Of a DNA stretch of 64,000 nt, positions 29,843-39,453 are shown one piece after another. Under the pieces are notes generated by a model, which saw only the letters and a program-made list of their open reading frames with translations, had not been told where the DNA came from and ran no database searches. Position 1 is the stretch's first letter. Each line of letters begins with the position of its first letter. Source of the DNA: Methanothermobacter sp. CaT2 (GTDB lineage Archaea > Methanobacteriota > Methanobacteria > Methanobacteriales > Methanothermobacteraceae); contig NZ_AP011952.1 of assembly GCF_000828575.1 (NCBI RefSeq), positions 589,065 to 653,064 on the forward strand, given 5' to 3'. The position numbers were made by a program, and so were the translations under genes.

Positions 29843-31149
29843 TGTCCTACCGGGGAAGAGCAAGGAAATTCCTGGAATCAGCCTCCATAGATGTGGGGGA
29901 CATGGTGAGGGTTGAGAAACCAGACGTCACCTATGAGGGCATGGTCCTTGACCGTGCAGACGATGCAGATGACAGACACATAGTCCTGAAACTTGAAAAC
30001 GGTTACAATATCGGAGTTGAAATCAGCGATGCGATGATAGAGCTCCTTGAGAAGGGATCCGAGCCAAGGATAAAACTCCCACCAGTTGAAGCCGCTGAAG
30101 ATCCAGAATTACCTGATGTATCAATAATATCCACAGGTGGTACCGTTGCATCCATAATAGATTACCGCACAGGAGCTGTTCACCCTGCATTCACAGCAGA
30201 TGACCTTCTCCGTGCAAACCCCGAACTCCTGGACATTGCAAATATAAGGGGGCGTGCAGTTTTCAACATACTCAGCGAGAACATGAAACCAGAATACTGG
30301 GTCGAAACAGCCAGGGCAGTTTACGGTGAGATAAAGGAGGGTGCAGATGGGGTGGTGGTAGCCCATGGAACAGACACCATGCACTACACCTCAGCCGCCC
30401 TCAGTTTCATGCTCATGACCCCGGTACCTGTGGTATTCACCGGCGCCCAGAGGAGCTCAGACAGACCCTCCTCAGATGCGAGCCTCAACATACAGTGCTC
30501 TGTCAGGGCAGCGACCTCAGAAATCGCAGAGGTCACAGTCTGCATGCACGCGACCATGGACGACCTCAGCTGCCACCTCCACCGGGGCGTGAAGGTGAGG
30601 AAGATGCACACATCCAGGAGGGACACCTTCAGAAGCATGAACGCCCTTCCCCTTGCAGAGGTGACACCCGATGGCATTAAAATCCTCGAGGAAAACTACA
30701 GAAAAAGGGGCTCAGATGAACTGGAACTCAGCGACCGCGTGGAGGAGAGGGTTGCCTTCATAAAGAGCTACCCTGGAATATCCCCTGATATCATAAAATG
30801 GCACCTCGATGAGGGCTACAGGGGTATCGTCATTGAGGGCACAGGCCTCGGTCACTGCCCTGACACCCTGATACCGGTCATAAGGGAGGCCCATGATATG
30901 GGAGTCCCTGTGGCAATGACGTCCCAGTGCCTCAACGGAAGGGTGAACATGAACGTCTACAGTACAGGGCGAAGACTGCTGCAGGCAGGTGTCATACCCT
31001 GCGATGACATGCTCCCGGAGGTTGCCTACGTGAAGATGTGCTGGGTCCTGGGACAGACAGATGACCCTGAAATGGCCTGTGAGATGATGAGGGAGAACAT
31101 TGCAGGTGAGATCAATGAGAGGACATCGATAGCATACTTCAGGGGATGA
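29842..31149 (+). CDS. gatD: Glu-tRNA(Gln) amidotransferase subunit D
   Basis: The 435-residue protein has an N-terminal SH3-like domain (~15-75) and an L-asparaginase domain with the catalytic pattern '[18 protein letters not shown]' and '[18 protein letters not shown]'. GatD releases ammonia from glutamine for GatE, which converts Glu-tRNA(Gln) to Gln-tRNA(Gln), the archaeal route. It overlaps vorA by one base and precedes gatE by four bases, so a metabolic operon and the gat pair are joined in one run. Confidence 0.97.
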   Translation: MSYRGRARKFLESASIDVGDMVRVEKPDVTYEGMVLDRADDADDRHIVLKLENGYNIGVEISDAMIELLEKGSEPRIKLPPVEAAEDPELPDVSIISTGGTVASIIDYRTGAVHPAFTADDLLRANPELLDIANIRGRAVFNILSENMKPEYWVETARAVYGEIKEGADGVVVAHGTDTMHYTSAALSFMLMTPVPVVFTGAQRSSDRPSSDASLNIQCSVRAATSEIAEVTVCMHATMDDLSCHLHRGVKVRKMHTSRRDTFRSMNALPLAEVTPDGIKILEENYRKRGSDELELSDRVEERVAFIKSYPGISPDIIKWHLDEGYRGIVIEGTGLGHCPDTLIPVIREAHDMGVPVAMTSQCLNGRVNMNVYSTGRRLLQAGVIPCDDMLPEVAYVKMCWVLGQTDDPEMACEMMRENIAGEINERTSIAYFRG

Positions 31150-31153
31150 TACA

Positions 31154-33013
31154 ATGGACTGGGAAAAAGTAGGACTCAAAATGGGCCTTGAAATACACCA
31201 GCAGCTTGATACAGAGAGCAAACTCTTCTGTCCCTGCAGAACAGAACTCACTGACTCTGAACCCGACCATGATATTGTGAGGAACCTCAGGCCAACCCAG
31301 AGCGAGCTCGGAAAATTCGACAGAGCAGCCTTCGAGGAGGCCATGAGGAAGCTCCACTTCCACTACGAGAACTACCACGAGGAAACATGCCTCGTTGAGG
31401 CTGATGAGGAGCCACCGCACCCCCTGAACCCTGAGGCACTTGAAATCGCAGTTACAATCGCACTCCTCCTCAATATGAAGGTTGTTGATGAGTTCCACAC
31501 CATGAGGAAGCAGGTGATCGATGGAAGTAACACCGGAGGATTCCAGAGGACAGGTCTTGTTGCAACCGACGGACACCTCGAAACCCCCCAGGGAACAGTT
31601 AAAATAGAGAACCTCTGCCTTGAGGAGGACGCCGCCAGGAGGATCAGGGAGACAGGGGACGGCGTGGTCTTCAGACTGGACCGCCTGGGCATACCCCTCG
31701 TTGAGATAACCACCGACCCATCAATGAGCGACCCACAGCAGCTGAGGGAGGTTGCCTACCAGATAGGGCAGATCCTGAGGAGCACCAGGGTCAAGAGGGG
31801 CCTTGGAACCATAAGGCAGGACCTCAACATATCCATACGTGATGGTGCCCGGGTGGAGGTTAAGGGGGTCCAGGACCTTGACCTCATACCCGAGATAGTT
31901 GAGAGGGAGGTTAAGAGGCAGCTCAGTCTGGTTGAGATAAGGGACACCCTCCAGGAGAGGGGTGCTGTGGTTGAGGATAAGATATTCGATGTGTCAGAGG
32001 TCTTCGCAGATACAGAATCCAGGATAATCTCCTCGGCGGAGTCTGTACTCGCAGTTAAACTGAGTGGCTTTGATGGTCTCATAGGGGTTGAAATCCAGCC
32101 AGGAAGGCGTCTCGGCACCGAGATGGCTGATTATGCTAAAAAGCGGGGTGTGAGTGGCATATTCCACACCGATGAACTCCCTGCCTACGGTATAACAGAG
32201 GAAGAGGTTCGGGGCCTCAGGGAGGCCGTGGGTGCCTCCCAGGGTGATGCGGTTGTCATGGTTGCCCATGAAAGGGTCACCGCCGAGAATGCCCTCAGGG
32301 AGGTTATAAGGCGTGCGGAGATGGCAATCCAGGGTGTGCCTGAGGAGACAAGGAAGGCGCTGCCTGACGGTAACACACAGTACCTCAGGCCGCTGCCAAC
32401 CTCAAGCAGGATGTACCTTGAAACAGACATACCCTTATTCCGGATAGAGGATGACCTCCTGGAGGGCATCAGGAGGAACCTCCCTGAACTCCCCTCAGAG
32501 AAGAAGGAGAGGATAATGAGGGACTACGGTCTGAGTGAGGACCTGGCATCACAGCTCGTTAAGCGTAACCTTGTTGATGAATTTGAGGCCCTTACAGAAT
32601 TCAGGGTCGATACCACTGTCATAGCATCACTCCTGGCCTACACCCTGAGGGAGCTCAGGAGGGAGGGCCATGATGTGGACGGGCTGGGCCTTGATGAACT
32701 GAGAGATGCCATTAAACTCCTTGAGGCCGGTAAGATATCAAAGGATGCTCTCAGGGACATAGTGGCCTGCATGGCTGATGAGAGCCTTGCAGCGGAGGAT
32801 GCTGCTGGTAAGCTCAACCTACTGCTCCTCGCTGAGGATGAGATCGAGTCCATAATCCGGGAGATCGTTGAGGGTAACCTTGATATGATCTCTGAGAGGG
32901 GTATGGGTGCCATGGGTCCTCTGATGGGGCAGGCCATGGGCAGGCTCCGTGGAAGGGCAGATGGTAAGGTTGTAAACAGAATTCTCCGGGAGAAGATCCA
33001 GGAGAGGCTCTGA
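31154..33013 (+). CDS. gatE: Glu-tRNA(Gln) amidotransferase subunit E
   Basis: The 619-residue protein has the GatB/E kinase-like cradle ('[18 protein letters not shown]', 'EEDAARRI ... [18 protein letters not shown]'), an AspRS-type insertion (~280-400) and the YqeY-like tail. It phosphorylates and amidates Glu-tRNA(Gln) using ammonia channelled from GatD. Full length for the family. Confidence 0.97.
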   Translation: MDWEKVGLKMGLEIHQQLDTESKLFCPCRTELTDSEPDHDIVRNLRPTQSELGKFDRAAFEEAMRKLHFHYENYHEETCLVEADEEPPHPLNPEALEIAVTIALLLNMKVVDEFHTMRKQVIDGSNTGGFQRTGLVATDGHLETPQGTVKIENLCLEEDAARRIRETGDGVVFRLDRLGIPLVEITTDPSMSDPQQLREVAYQIGQILRSTRVKRGLGTIRQDLNISIRDGARVEVKGVQDLDLIPEIVEREVKRQLSLVEIRDTLQERGAVVEDKIFDVSEVFADTESRIISSAESVLAVKLSGFDGLIGVEIQPGRRLGTEMADYAKKRGVSGIFHTDELPAYGITEEEVRGLREAVGASQGDAVVMVAHERVTAENALREVIRRAEMAIQGVPEETRKALPDGNTQYLRPLPTSSRMYLETDIPLFRIEDDLLEGIRRNLPELPSEKKERIMRDYGLSEDLASQLVKRNLVDEFEALTEFRVDTTVIASLLAYTLRELRREGHDVDGLGLDELRDAIKLLEAGKISKDALRDIVACMADESLAAEDAAGKLNLLLLAEDEIESIIREIVEGNLDMISERGMGAMGPLMGQAMGRLRGRADGKVVNRILREKIQERL

Positions 33014-33147
33014 AAAAACCAGCCCCCTTTTATTATTGAGGGTGCTCAGCAGACCCTGAAAAGCTCCACACCCTTTTTAATATGAACCGGTTAACTGAAT
33101 GTGAAATCTTTATCTCCACCGGTGACCAAGATAATGATTAAGGTGGT

Positions 33148-34059
33148 ATGATGACTGATTATGACATGATAGTTATAGGGGCTGGCCCTGCAGGGCTCAC
33201 AGCCGGTATCTATGGTGGAAGGCAGGGAAGCAGCGTCCTGATGCTGGATAAGGGCCCGGCCGGTGGACTGGGCCTCGAGGTGCCCATGATGGAGAACTAC
33301 CCTGGATTCGAGATGATCGCGGGAATGAGCCTCGTTACAAAGATGAAGAAACAGGCCACCGCTGTTGCAGAGCTGAGGGAAATGGAGGAGGTTAAGGAGA
33401 TAGTGAAAGGTGATGTGTTCACGGTCAAGACATCAAGGGACACCTACACCGCCTCGGCAATCATCTTTGCAACCGGGAGCAAACACAGGCAGCTTGGAGT
33501 CCCAGGTGAGAACGACCTTCTGGGACGGGGTGTCTGCTACTGTGCAACCTGCGATGGCCCCCTATACAAGGGTCGAAAGGTCCTGATGGTTGGGGGTGGT
33601 AACAGCGCAGCCCAGGAGGCCGTTTTCCTAAAGAACATAGGCTGTGATGTGAGTATAGTCCATCGGAGGGATGAGCTGAGGGCTGATAAGTACCTCCAGG
33701 ACAAGCTTCGTGAGATGGAGATCCCCGTGATCTGGAACTCTGTGGTTAAGGAGATAGGGGGTGATGAGAGGGTTGAGGAGGTCATCATCCACAACCGTGT
33801 AACCGGTAGGGACGAGACCCTCAAGGTTGACGGTGTGTTCATATCAATCGGCGAAGAGCCCCTCAACCAGCTTGCAGTTGACCTCGGTGTTGAGGTGGAT
33901 AACGGAGGCTACATCATAACAGACAAATCCCAGCGGACAAACGTGCCCCTCGTTTATGCCGCAGGGGATATAACAGGGGGTCTGAACCAATGGGTAACCG
34001 CATGTGCAGAGGGTGCCATCGCAGCAACCTACGCCTACCGTGAAATACAGAGCTACTGA
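33148..34059 (+). CDS. trxB: thioredoxin reductase
   Basis: The 303-residue flavoprotein has the FAD motif '[20 protein letters not shown]', the redox pair in 'CYCATCDGP' (CATC, ~132-135), a second nucleotide motif '[15 protein letters not shown]' with '[10 protein letters not shown]', and 'YAAGDITGG'. It reduces thioredoxin. Some methanogens use reduced F420 rather than NADPH for this enzyme; the HRRDxxR motif here is of the NADPH-binding type, so NADPH is favoured. Two adjacent ATGs follow GGTGG. Single gene. Confidence 0.93.
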   Translation: MMTDYDMIVIGAGPAGLTAGIYGGRQGSSVLMLDKGPAGGLGLEVPMMENYPGFEMIAGMSLVTKMKKQATAVAELREMEEVKEIVKGDVFTVKTSRDTYTASAIIFATGSKHRQLGVPGENDLLGRGVCYCATCDGPLYKGRKVLMVGGGNSAAQEAVFLKNIGCDVSIVHRRDELRADKYLQDKLREMEIPVIWNSVVKEIGGDERVEEVIIHNRVTGRDETLKVDGVFISIGEEPLNQLAVDLGVEVDNGGYIITDKSQRTNVPLVYAAGDITGGLNQWVTACAEGAIAATYAYREIQSY

Positions 34060-34161
34060 AAGTCACTTACCTACTAATTCTTTTTATTAAATGAGTTTAA
34101 ATCAGGTTGCGCATCTGCTACTCTCCAGATATGATTATTCAGAATAGCATCAGCTTGAGTA

Positions 34162-34308
34162 TCAAACACTCCTTCCCCGGAGGAAGATGTATATGATGTA
34201 TGCAATTATAAGGACCACTACCACGGGTAGCAGCCATACCAGAACATAGAAAGCGACAACTGCAAGGACGAGTGCAACCAGAATGTAAATTATATCCACG
34301 GCCTCCAT
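34162..34308 (-). CDS. small hydrophobic membrane protein (48 residues)
   Basis: The minus-strand frame ATG 34308 to TGA 34162-34164 gives 48 residues: MEAVDIIYILVALVLAVVAF, then a Trp-Leu-Leu-Pro turn and a second hydrophobic run, ending LRGRSV. It would form two tight membrane helices or one long one, with a positive C-terminus. TATTTAATTATCC-type AT-rich sequence precedes it. It has no recognisable family. The even hydrophobicity and lack of stops suggest a real gene, but nothing else supports it. Confidence 0.5.
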   Translation of the reverse strand: MEAVDIIYILVALVLAVVAFYVLVWLLPVVVVLIIAYIIYIFLRGRSV

Positions 34309-34325
34309 AATATTTAATTATCCGG

Positions 34326-34338
34326 TGAAATATAAATA
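34326..34338 (+). promoter_or_regulatory. promoter TATA box of guaA subunit A gene
   Basis: GAAATATAAATAG lies about 40 bases before the start at 34369 and just upstream of GAGGAG. It is a good archaeal TATA box. The same AT-rich stretch is the upstream region of the divergent 48-residue membrane protein. Confidence 0.5.
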
Positions 34339-34368
34339 GCTTTTCAGAATCAGAAGAGGAGAATGTTT

Positions 34369-34923
34369 ATGATACTCATCATCAACAATCACGGGCAGTA
34401 CAATCACAGGATACACAGGACACTCAGGTACCTTCAGATACCCTCCGAGCTTGTACCCAACACCACACCACTTGATGATCTCATCTCAAGGGACCCCGAG
34501 GGCCTCATACTCGGTGGTGGACCATCACTTGAGAGGTCCGGTAACTGTGTGGAGTACATACAGAAGCTTGAAATACCCATCCTCGGCATATGCCTGGGCC
34601 ACCAGCTGATAGCAAAGGCCTACGGTGGAGAAGTTGCAACGGCAGAGGCGGAGAGCTACGCCCAGATCGAACTCGAGATACTCGACGAGGACGACATATT
34701 CAGGGGACTCGGGCCAAGGATGAGTGTATGGGCCTCCCACAAGGACGAGGTTAAGAAGCTACCTGACGAGTTTGACGTCCTCGCAACATCAAGCATATGT
34801 GAAGTGGAGGCCATGAAACACCATGATAAACCTGTGTATGGTATACAGTTCCACCCAGAGGTCCACCATACGAGGGATGGCCACAGGGTATTCGAGAACT
34901 TCTATGATGTCTGCAGGTCATGA
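34369..34923 (+). CDS. guaAA: GMP synthase, glutamine amidotransferase subunit
   Basis: The ~184-residue class I amidotransferase has the catalytic Cys in '[17 protein letters not shown]' and the His/Glu pair in '[12 protein letters not shown]'. In archaea GMP synthetase is split in two; this subunit supplies ammonia to the ATP pyrophosphatase subunit, encoded 111 bases downstream. The ATG at 34369 is chosen because GAGGAG is 7 bases upstream; the ATG at 34363 would be too close. Confidence 0.95.
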   Translation: MILIINNHGQYNHRIHRTLRYLQIPSELVPNTTPLDDLISRDPEGLILGGGPSLERSGNCVEYIQKLEIPILGICLGHQLIAKAYGGEVATAEAESYAQIELEILDEDDIFRGLGPRMSVWASHKDEVKKLPDEFDVLATSSICEVEAMKHHDKPVYGIQFHPEVHHTRDGHRVFENFYDVCRS

Positions 34924-35034
34924 ACTGGGACCCGAAGGTACCCACCCTAACACGGGTCAGAACACCATCCATCCTTAACATTAAATAGATGTCCCGCAAG
35001 ATAATAAATCAATCATTTTTATTCGGTGATGCTT

Positions 35035-35961
35035 ATGCTGAATCCATCTGATTTTATTGAAGAAGCAGTTGAAGAGATAAGAAGTACCGTTGGTGACGAA
35101 AAGGCCATAATAGCACTATCAGGAGGAGTTGACAGTTCCGTGGCATCTGTTCTTGCCGGTAGGGCCATCGGAGATAACCTCACAGCGGTATTTGTTGACC
35201 ATGGACTCCTCAGGGAGGGGGAAGCAGAGTACGTGAGAAAAACATTCAGTGAACGCCTGAACTTCCGCTACATTGACGCCTCAGAGGAGTTCCTGAAGGA
35301 ACTTGAGGGTGTCACAGACCCTGAGGAGAAGCGTAAGATAATCGGAAGGGTGTTCATTGAGGTCTTTGAAAGGGTAGCCGAGGAGATAGGTGCCAGGTAC
35401 CTGGTGCAGGGCACAATAGCCCCTGACTGGATTGAGAGTGAGGGTCAGATAAAGTCCCACCACAACGTCGCACTCCCACACGGACTTGTACTCGAGATAG
35501 TTGAACCCATAAGGGAGCTCTACAAGGATGAGGTACGTGAAATTGGCCTTGAACTTGGCCTTCCACGTGAGATGATCCAGAGGCAGCCCTTCCCGGGTCC
35601 AGGACTTGCAGTGAGGATAGTCGGGGAGATAACCCGGGAGAAGATTGAGATATGCCGAAGGGCCAACGCCATCGTCGAGGAGGAGGTCGTTGAAAGCGGC
35701 CTCCATGAGAGTCTCTGGCAGTACTTCGCTGTACTTACTGACACCATGGTCACCGGGGTCAAGGGGGACGTGAGGGACTTCGGATACCTCGTGGTTATAA
35801 GGATGGTTGAATCCCTTGACGCAATGACAGCAAGTGTCCCTGAACTTCCATGGGATCTCATAAAGAGGATATCAAAGCGCATAACCGCCGAGATACCTGA
35901 GGTAACCCACGTGGCTCTTTCTGTAAGTGATAAGCCACCAAGCACCATTGAATTTGCCTGA
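35035..35961 (+). CDS. guaAB: GMP synthase, ATP pyrophosphatase subunit
   Basis: The ~308-residue protein has the PP-loop '[18 protein letters not shown]' and the dimerisation-domain segments '[21 protein letters not shown]' and '[16 protein letters not shown]'. It adenylates XMP and forms GMP with ammonia from the other subunit. Start: ATG at 35035 with GGTGAT four bases before; GTG 35026 and ATG 35029 are alternatives. A T-tract (36026-36034) downstream may end the transcript. Confidence 0.95.
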   Translation: MLNPSDFIEEAVEEIRSTVGDEKAIIALSGGVDSSVASVLAGRAIGDNLTAVFVDHGLLREGEAEYVRKTFSERLNFRYIDASEEFLKELEGVTDPEEKRKIIGRVFIEVFERVAEEIGARYLVQGTIAPDWIESEGQIKSHHNVALPHGLVLEIVEPIRELYKDEVREIGLELGLPREMIQRQPFPGPGLAVRIVGEITREKIEICRRANAIVEEEVVESGLHESLWQYFAVLTDTMVTGVKGDVRDFGYLVVIRMVESLDAMTASVPELPWDLIKRISKRITAEIPEVTHVALSVSDKPPSTIEFA

Positions 35962-36137
35962 AAAATAGTGAAAAGCCACAAATTCTCTTTTCTGAATATC
36001 AGACCACAGAAAAAAAACAAAACCCTTTTTTTCTTAAGATGCTTGAAAAAACACCAGCAGTTCCCCTTCAAGAGATGGAGATTATGAAAGTGAATCCCTC
36101 ATTAACTAAATAAGTTATGAGTCACATAATTTGACGT

Positions 36138-36593
36138 ATGAAAGACAGAATCCCGATATTCTCTGTTGCAAAAAACCGTGTTGAAATGGTTGAGAGGATT
36201 GAACTCTCAGATGATGAGTGGCGGGAGATACTTGACCCTGAGGCCTTTCGTGTTGCAAGGAAAGCCGGCACAGAGCCACCATTCACAGGTAAATATCATG
36301 ACCTCCACGATGACGGCATATACCGCTGCATATGCTGTGGTACAGACCTCTTTGACTCAGAAACCAAATTCGATTCAGGGACAGGGTGGCCGAGCTTCTA
36401 TGATGTGGTATCAGAACACAACATTAAACTGAGGGAGGACCGCAGTCTCGGGATGGTACGCTGTGAGGTCCTCTGTGCCAGGTGCGACGCCCACCTTGGC
36501 CATGTATTCGATGATGGTCCTAGGCCCACAGGGAAGAGGTACTGCATGAACTCAGCGGCACTGAAGTTCATCCCGAGGGATCAGATAGGGTGA
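36138..36593 (+). CDS. msrB: peptide methionine (R)-S-oxide reductase
   Basis: The 151-residue protein has the zinc ligands in 'CICCGTDLF' and '[12 protein letters not shown]' and the catalytic Cys in '[13 protein letters not shown]'. It repairs methionine-R-sulfoxide with thioredoxin, whose reductase gene is 2 kb upstream. No ribosome site precedes the ATG, so the mRNA may be leaderless. The MsrA enzyme is not in this window. Confidence 0.95.
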   Translation: MKDRIPIFSVAKNRVEMVERIELSDDEWREILDPEAFRVARKAGTEPPFTGKYHDLHDDGIYRCICCGTDLFDSETKFDSGTGWPSFYDVVSEHNIKLREDRSLGMVRCEVLCARCDAHLGHVFDDGPRPTGKRYCMNSAALKFIPRDQIG

Positions 36594-36612
36594 AATGCAG
36601 GAAGGTGCTGGA

Positions 36613-36846
36613 ATGGCTGAGGACTTTGGAAGGTACTGGGTGGCTGGACTCATAATGGCAGTTGCAACAGGGTTCATCAACACCCTGACATACATCATCG
36701 GAACATGGAGACCCAATTTTTATCCTGAATGGATCCTCGGTCTCCTTACAGGGATCGCCGGTATTGCAATGTTCATACTGGTCCCATGGATCTACGGACG
36801 CCTCGTGGAGCTCGTCTACATCCACTTCATCAGTGGTGAGGGCTGA
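36613..36846 (+). CDS. small two-helix membrane protein
   Basis: The 77-residue protein MAEDFGRYWVAGLIMAVATG has two membrane helices (~8-28 and ~43-65) joined by a short polar loop. The ATG at 36613 follows GGAAGGTG; the ATG at 36595, right after the msrB stop, is an alternative that adds six residues. It probably shares the msrB transcript. I do not recognise the family. Confidence 0.65.
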   Translation: MAEDFGRYWVAGLIMAVATGFINTLTYIIGTWRPNFYPEWILGLLTGIAGIAMFILVPWIYGRLVELVYIHFISGEG

Positions 36847-37070
36847 TCAGAGGCCGTTAAACATTGCAGCAGCCTGGTTCATTAACTCGTTGGCCTCGTT
36901 TATCATGAGCCCAGAGTGAACGAAGTGATCATCATAGAATCACAGGAAATACCCTATGATCTCAAGGTAGTCCCGGCGACTCTAACTATCAAAATTGTGA
37001 AGATCAGCAAAAAACCCGGACCTTGGATTTCACCTGATATGTCCCTGAACACTCTGCTGAGGAGCTATAT
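36847..37070 (-). pseudogene. decayed gene fragment of unknown family
   Basis: On the minus strand one frame reads SRRDYLEIIGYFL, an in-frame TGA, then FYDDHFVHSGLM and 'INEANELMNQAAAMFNGL' before a final TGA at 36847-36849. Upstream, an in-frame TAG and a frame change separate it from 'LLSRVFRDISGEIQGPG'. The pieces look like sensible protein sequence interrupted by two stops and a shift, so I read this as the remains of a gene. It lies beside the repeat-rich surface-protein gene, a likely spot for rearrangement. Confidence 0.35.
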
Positions 37071-37095
37071 AACCAAAAAAATATTAAAAAAAGGT

Positions 37096-39300
37096 TTAGA
37101 TTGTGACGTAGTTTGGTAGCCGCTTATTGGTTCCATAAAATTTTATGATTTCACTGTACACGTAAACCAGACGTTGGAATGGTATTCTTCCAAGGCCAGT
37201 GATGGTGTAATTTGGTGCTCGAGCATACCTGTCAATGAATGAAAGGATATTCTTTGCAACCCCCACATAACTTGACCTGTAAAGTCTGCCATGCCTATAC
37301 CATCCACCAGGAGCTGTCGGACTTGCAACACTCTTCACAGAAATCGGAGCCACGTTACCAGCATTTATATTAACCGTTGCCCTGCAAAGCAGGTAAAGGA
37401 ACTGCGCCATACTATACCCCTGTCCACTGATTGTCACTTTACCTGGCAATCTACCATAACGCCCATAATAAGCTCTAACCCAAGAAGCAGCATCAGTGAG
37501 CTGTTTAACACTAATTTTAACACTCACAAAGGCTGTCAGATTATTTATTGCCAGGGTATAATTACCCGCTGAAGTCAAGGTGTAATTGAAGCTCACAACC
37601 ACCACACCACCAGCAGGAACCTCCACGGTCTTTGTAGCTACTCTCCGACCATTCACTATAAGTCCAGCTGTATAATTTCCTGGAAAGTCGCCGGTATTTG
37701 TCAAATCAGCAGACACTTTAATGTTCAGTGGCGCCACTCCACTCGTTGGAGTCACCTTAAGGTTCCCTGCTGTTATGTTGATGTTTTTGATGTTGTTGCT
37801 GGTGTTAGCGTCTCTTATGGTTGTAGTTTCCAGGTAGTGTGTTGTTTCGTTGTATAGTATTGTTGTTATGATTTGATAGTTTCCTGCTGGGACGATATTC
37901 AGTGTGATTGTTTGTGTTCCTCCGTTTGGTAGGGGGTCTATGTCTCGTGTGAATTCTTGGCTGTTATATTGTATTGTGATTGGGATTTTTGCGTTCAGAT
38001 CTATCCTTGTTATATCTGCTTTCCCATTATTTTTAACCCTTACCTGTATACCGCCGCTTGTGCTGATATTTTCAATCATTAAGTCAACGATTAATGGTTT
38101 CTGATCCAAATTGTATGGTGTGTCACCTATACCATCACCATCGAGATCGTCTCCCGCATAATCTGACCAGTAATTACCCACTTCTGTCCCATTCCAATAA
38201 TTGCCACTTAAATCTCCTGCTGTTTGGTTTGTGTTGTTAATGAAATAATTCCCAACAATAGTATTGTTACCTGATCCAGATAGGAAGATTCCATACCTGT
38301 TGATGATAATGGTATTGTTACAGATAGTATTGTTGTTGGATCCAAATAGTTCGATTCCCCATTGGTTGTTGGTGACGGTATTGTTACAGATAATATTATT
38401 ACCTGATCCACTATATAGGACGATTCCATAGCTGCTGTTGGTGATTGTGTTGTTGCAGATGGTGTTGTTGGATCCATATAGGTAGATTCCATTGCTGTTG
38501 TTGGTGATTGTGTTGTTACAGATAGTATTATTACTTGATTCATATAGGTAGATTCCCCATTGGTTGTTGGTGATGGTATTGTTACAGATAGTATTATTAT
38601 CTGATCCAAGTAGGTAGATCCCCTCGTAGCTGTTGCTGGTGATAGTATTGTTACAAATAATATTACATGATCCATCATATAGGCCGATTCCATAGCCGTT
38701 GCTGGTGATGGTATTGTTACAGATGGTGTTATTACCTGATCCACTATGTAGGTAGATTCCCTCCTCGCCGTTGCTGGTGATGGTATTGTTACAGATGGTG
38801 TTATTACCTGATCCACTATGTAGGTAGATTCCCTCCTCGCCGTTGCTGGTGATGGTATTGTTACAGATGGTGTTATTACCTGATCCACTATGTAGGTAGA
38901 TTCCCTCCTCGCCGTTGCTGGTGATGGTATTGTTACAGATAGTGTTGTTGGATCCAGTTAGGTGGATTCCGGGGTTGCCACCTGTTATTGTGAATCCTTT
39001 GACCTGTGTGTTGTTGGCTGTGACATTGAATACTGGCATGTTACTATTGCTTGCGGATACGGTTACTGTTCCGTTAGCCTCTAATGTTAGAGTTTTGTTA
39101 ACGAGCACATTTTCATTGTAGGTTCCTGAATTGACGATTAAATGATGTCCATCTGTACTGTTATCTATGGCTTCCTGGATTGTGCTGAATTCTTCAGTTG
39201 TATTTAAGTTAACAACTGTTGCTGATACCCCATTTACAAGCAAGAACGCCACTGCTAAAACTAGCACTAGAAATGAGATCCTCGACATTATTTTCACCAA
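37096..39300 (-). CDS. secreted beta-helix surface protein with pseudomurein-binding repeats
   Basis: The 734-residue protein has a signal peptide (1-27), a parallel beta-helix built of ~12 NosD/CASH-type turns ('NNTICNNTITSNGEEGIYLH', ~100-350), a CARDB-like Ig domain ('TSGGIQVRVKNNGKADITRIDLN', ~400-480), a second Ig-like domain ('PLNIKVSADLTNTGDFPGNYTAGL') and C-terminal pseudomurein-binding repeats ('YYGRYGRLPGKVTISGQGYSMAQFLYLL' and 'FYGTNKRLPNYVTI'). The repeats would hold it on the pseudomurein wall, and the beta-helix is the kind found in adhesins and polysaccharide-active enzymes. No catalytic residues can be assigned. Very Asn/Thr-rich, unlike its neighbours, and repeat-prone. Confidence 0.93.
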   Translation of the reverse strand: MVKIMSRISFLVLVLAVAFLLVNGVSATVVNLNTTEEFSTIQEAIDNSTDGHHLIVNSGTYNENVLVNKTLTLEANGTVTVSASNSNMPVFNVTANNTQVKGFTITGGNPGIHLTGSNNTICNNTITSNGEEGIYLHSGSGNNTICNNTITSNGEEGIYLHSGSGNNTICNNTITSNGEEGIYLHSGSGNNTICNNTITSNGYGIGLYDGSCNIICNNTITSNSYEGIYLLGSDNNTICNNTITNNQWGIYLYESSNNTICNNTITNNSNGIYLYGSNNTICNNTITNSSYGIVLYSGSGNNIICNNTVTNNQWGIELFGSNNNTICNNTIIINRYGIFLSGSGNNTIVGNYFINNTNQTAGDLSGNYWNGTEVGNYWSDYAGDDLDGDGIGDTPYNLDQKPLIVDLMIENISTSGGIQVRVKNNGKADITRIDLNAKIPITIQYNSQEFTRDIDPLPNGGTQTITLNIVPAGNYQIITTILYNETTHYLETTTIRDANTSNNIKNINITAGNLKVTPTSGVAPLNIKVSADLTNTGDFPGNYTAGLIVNGRRVATKTVEVPAGGVVVVSFNYTLTSAGNYTLAINNLTAFVSVKISVKQLTDAASWVRAYYGRYGRLPGKVTISGQGYSMAQFLYLLCRATVNINAGNVAPISVKSVASPTAPGGWYRHGRLYRSSYVGVAKNILSFIDRYARAPNYTITGLGRIPFQRLVYVYSEIIKFYGTNKRLPNYVTI
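38698..38940 (-). repeat. 72-bp tandem repeats within the beta-helix gene (about 3.4 copies)
   Basis: Units starting at 38759, 38831 and 38903 (CCCTCCTCGCCG...) are essentially identical, and the pattern runs on from 38698. Each encodes one 24-residue helix turn (GEEGIYLHSGSGNNTICNNT followed by ITSN). Near-identity at DNA level shows recent expansion or gene conversion. Confidence 0.92.
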
Positions 39301-39453
39301 CTAATTATATTATTAAATCATTATTTAACATTACCCTAAACCCAAAAAATAGCATCATCTTAACGGCGAATAAAAAACATGAAAAAGATTTGAAGGGAAC
39401 AATTAGAAGAACTGCTTCATAAAAAAGATATAACCCCTGGATGAAATTCTTAT

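Noticed and set aside
34363-34368. Upstream ATG for the GMP synthase amidotransferase subunit
   Set aside because: It is only two bases after GAGGAG, too close for initiation; the ATG at 34369 is spaced correctly.
36916-37119. 67-residue plus-strand open frame
   Set aside because: It overlaps the decayed minus-strand fragment and the end of the surface-protein gene, has no ribosome site and no protein-like pattern.
38208-38888. 226-residue frame antisense-frame reading within the beta-helix gene, repetitive and protein-like
   Set aside because: It is an alternative-frame reading of the tandem repeats in the real gene; repeats keep any frame open.
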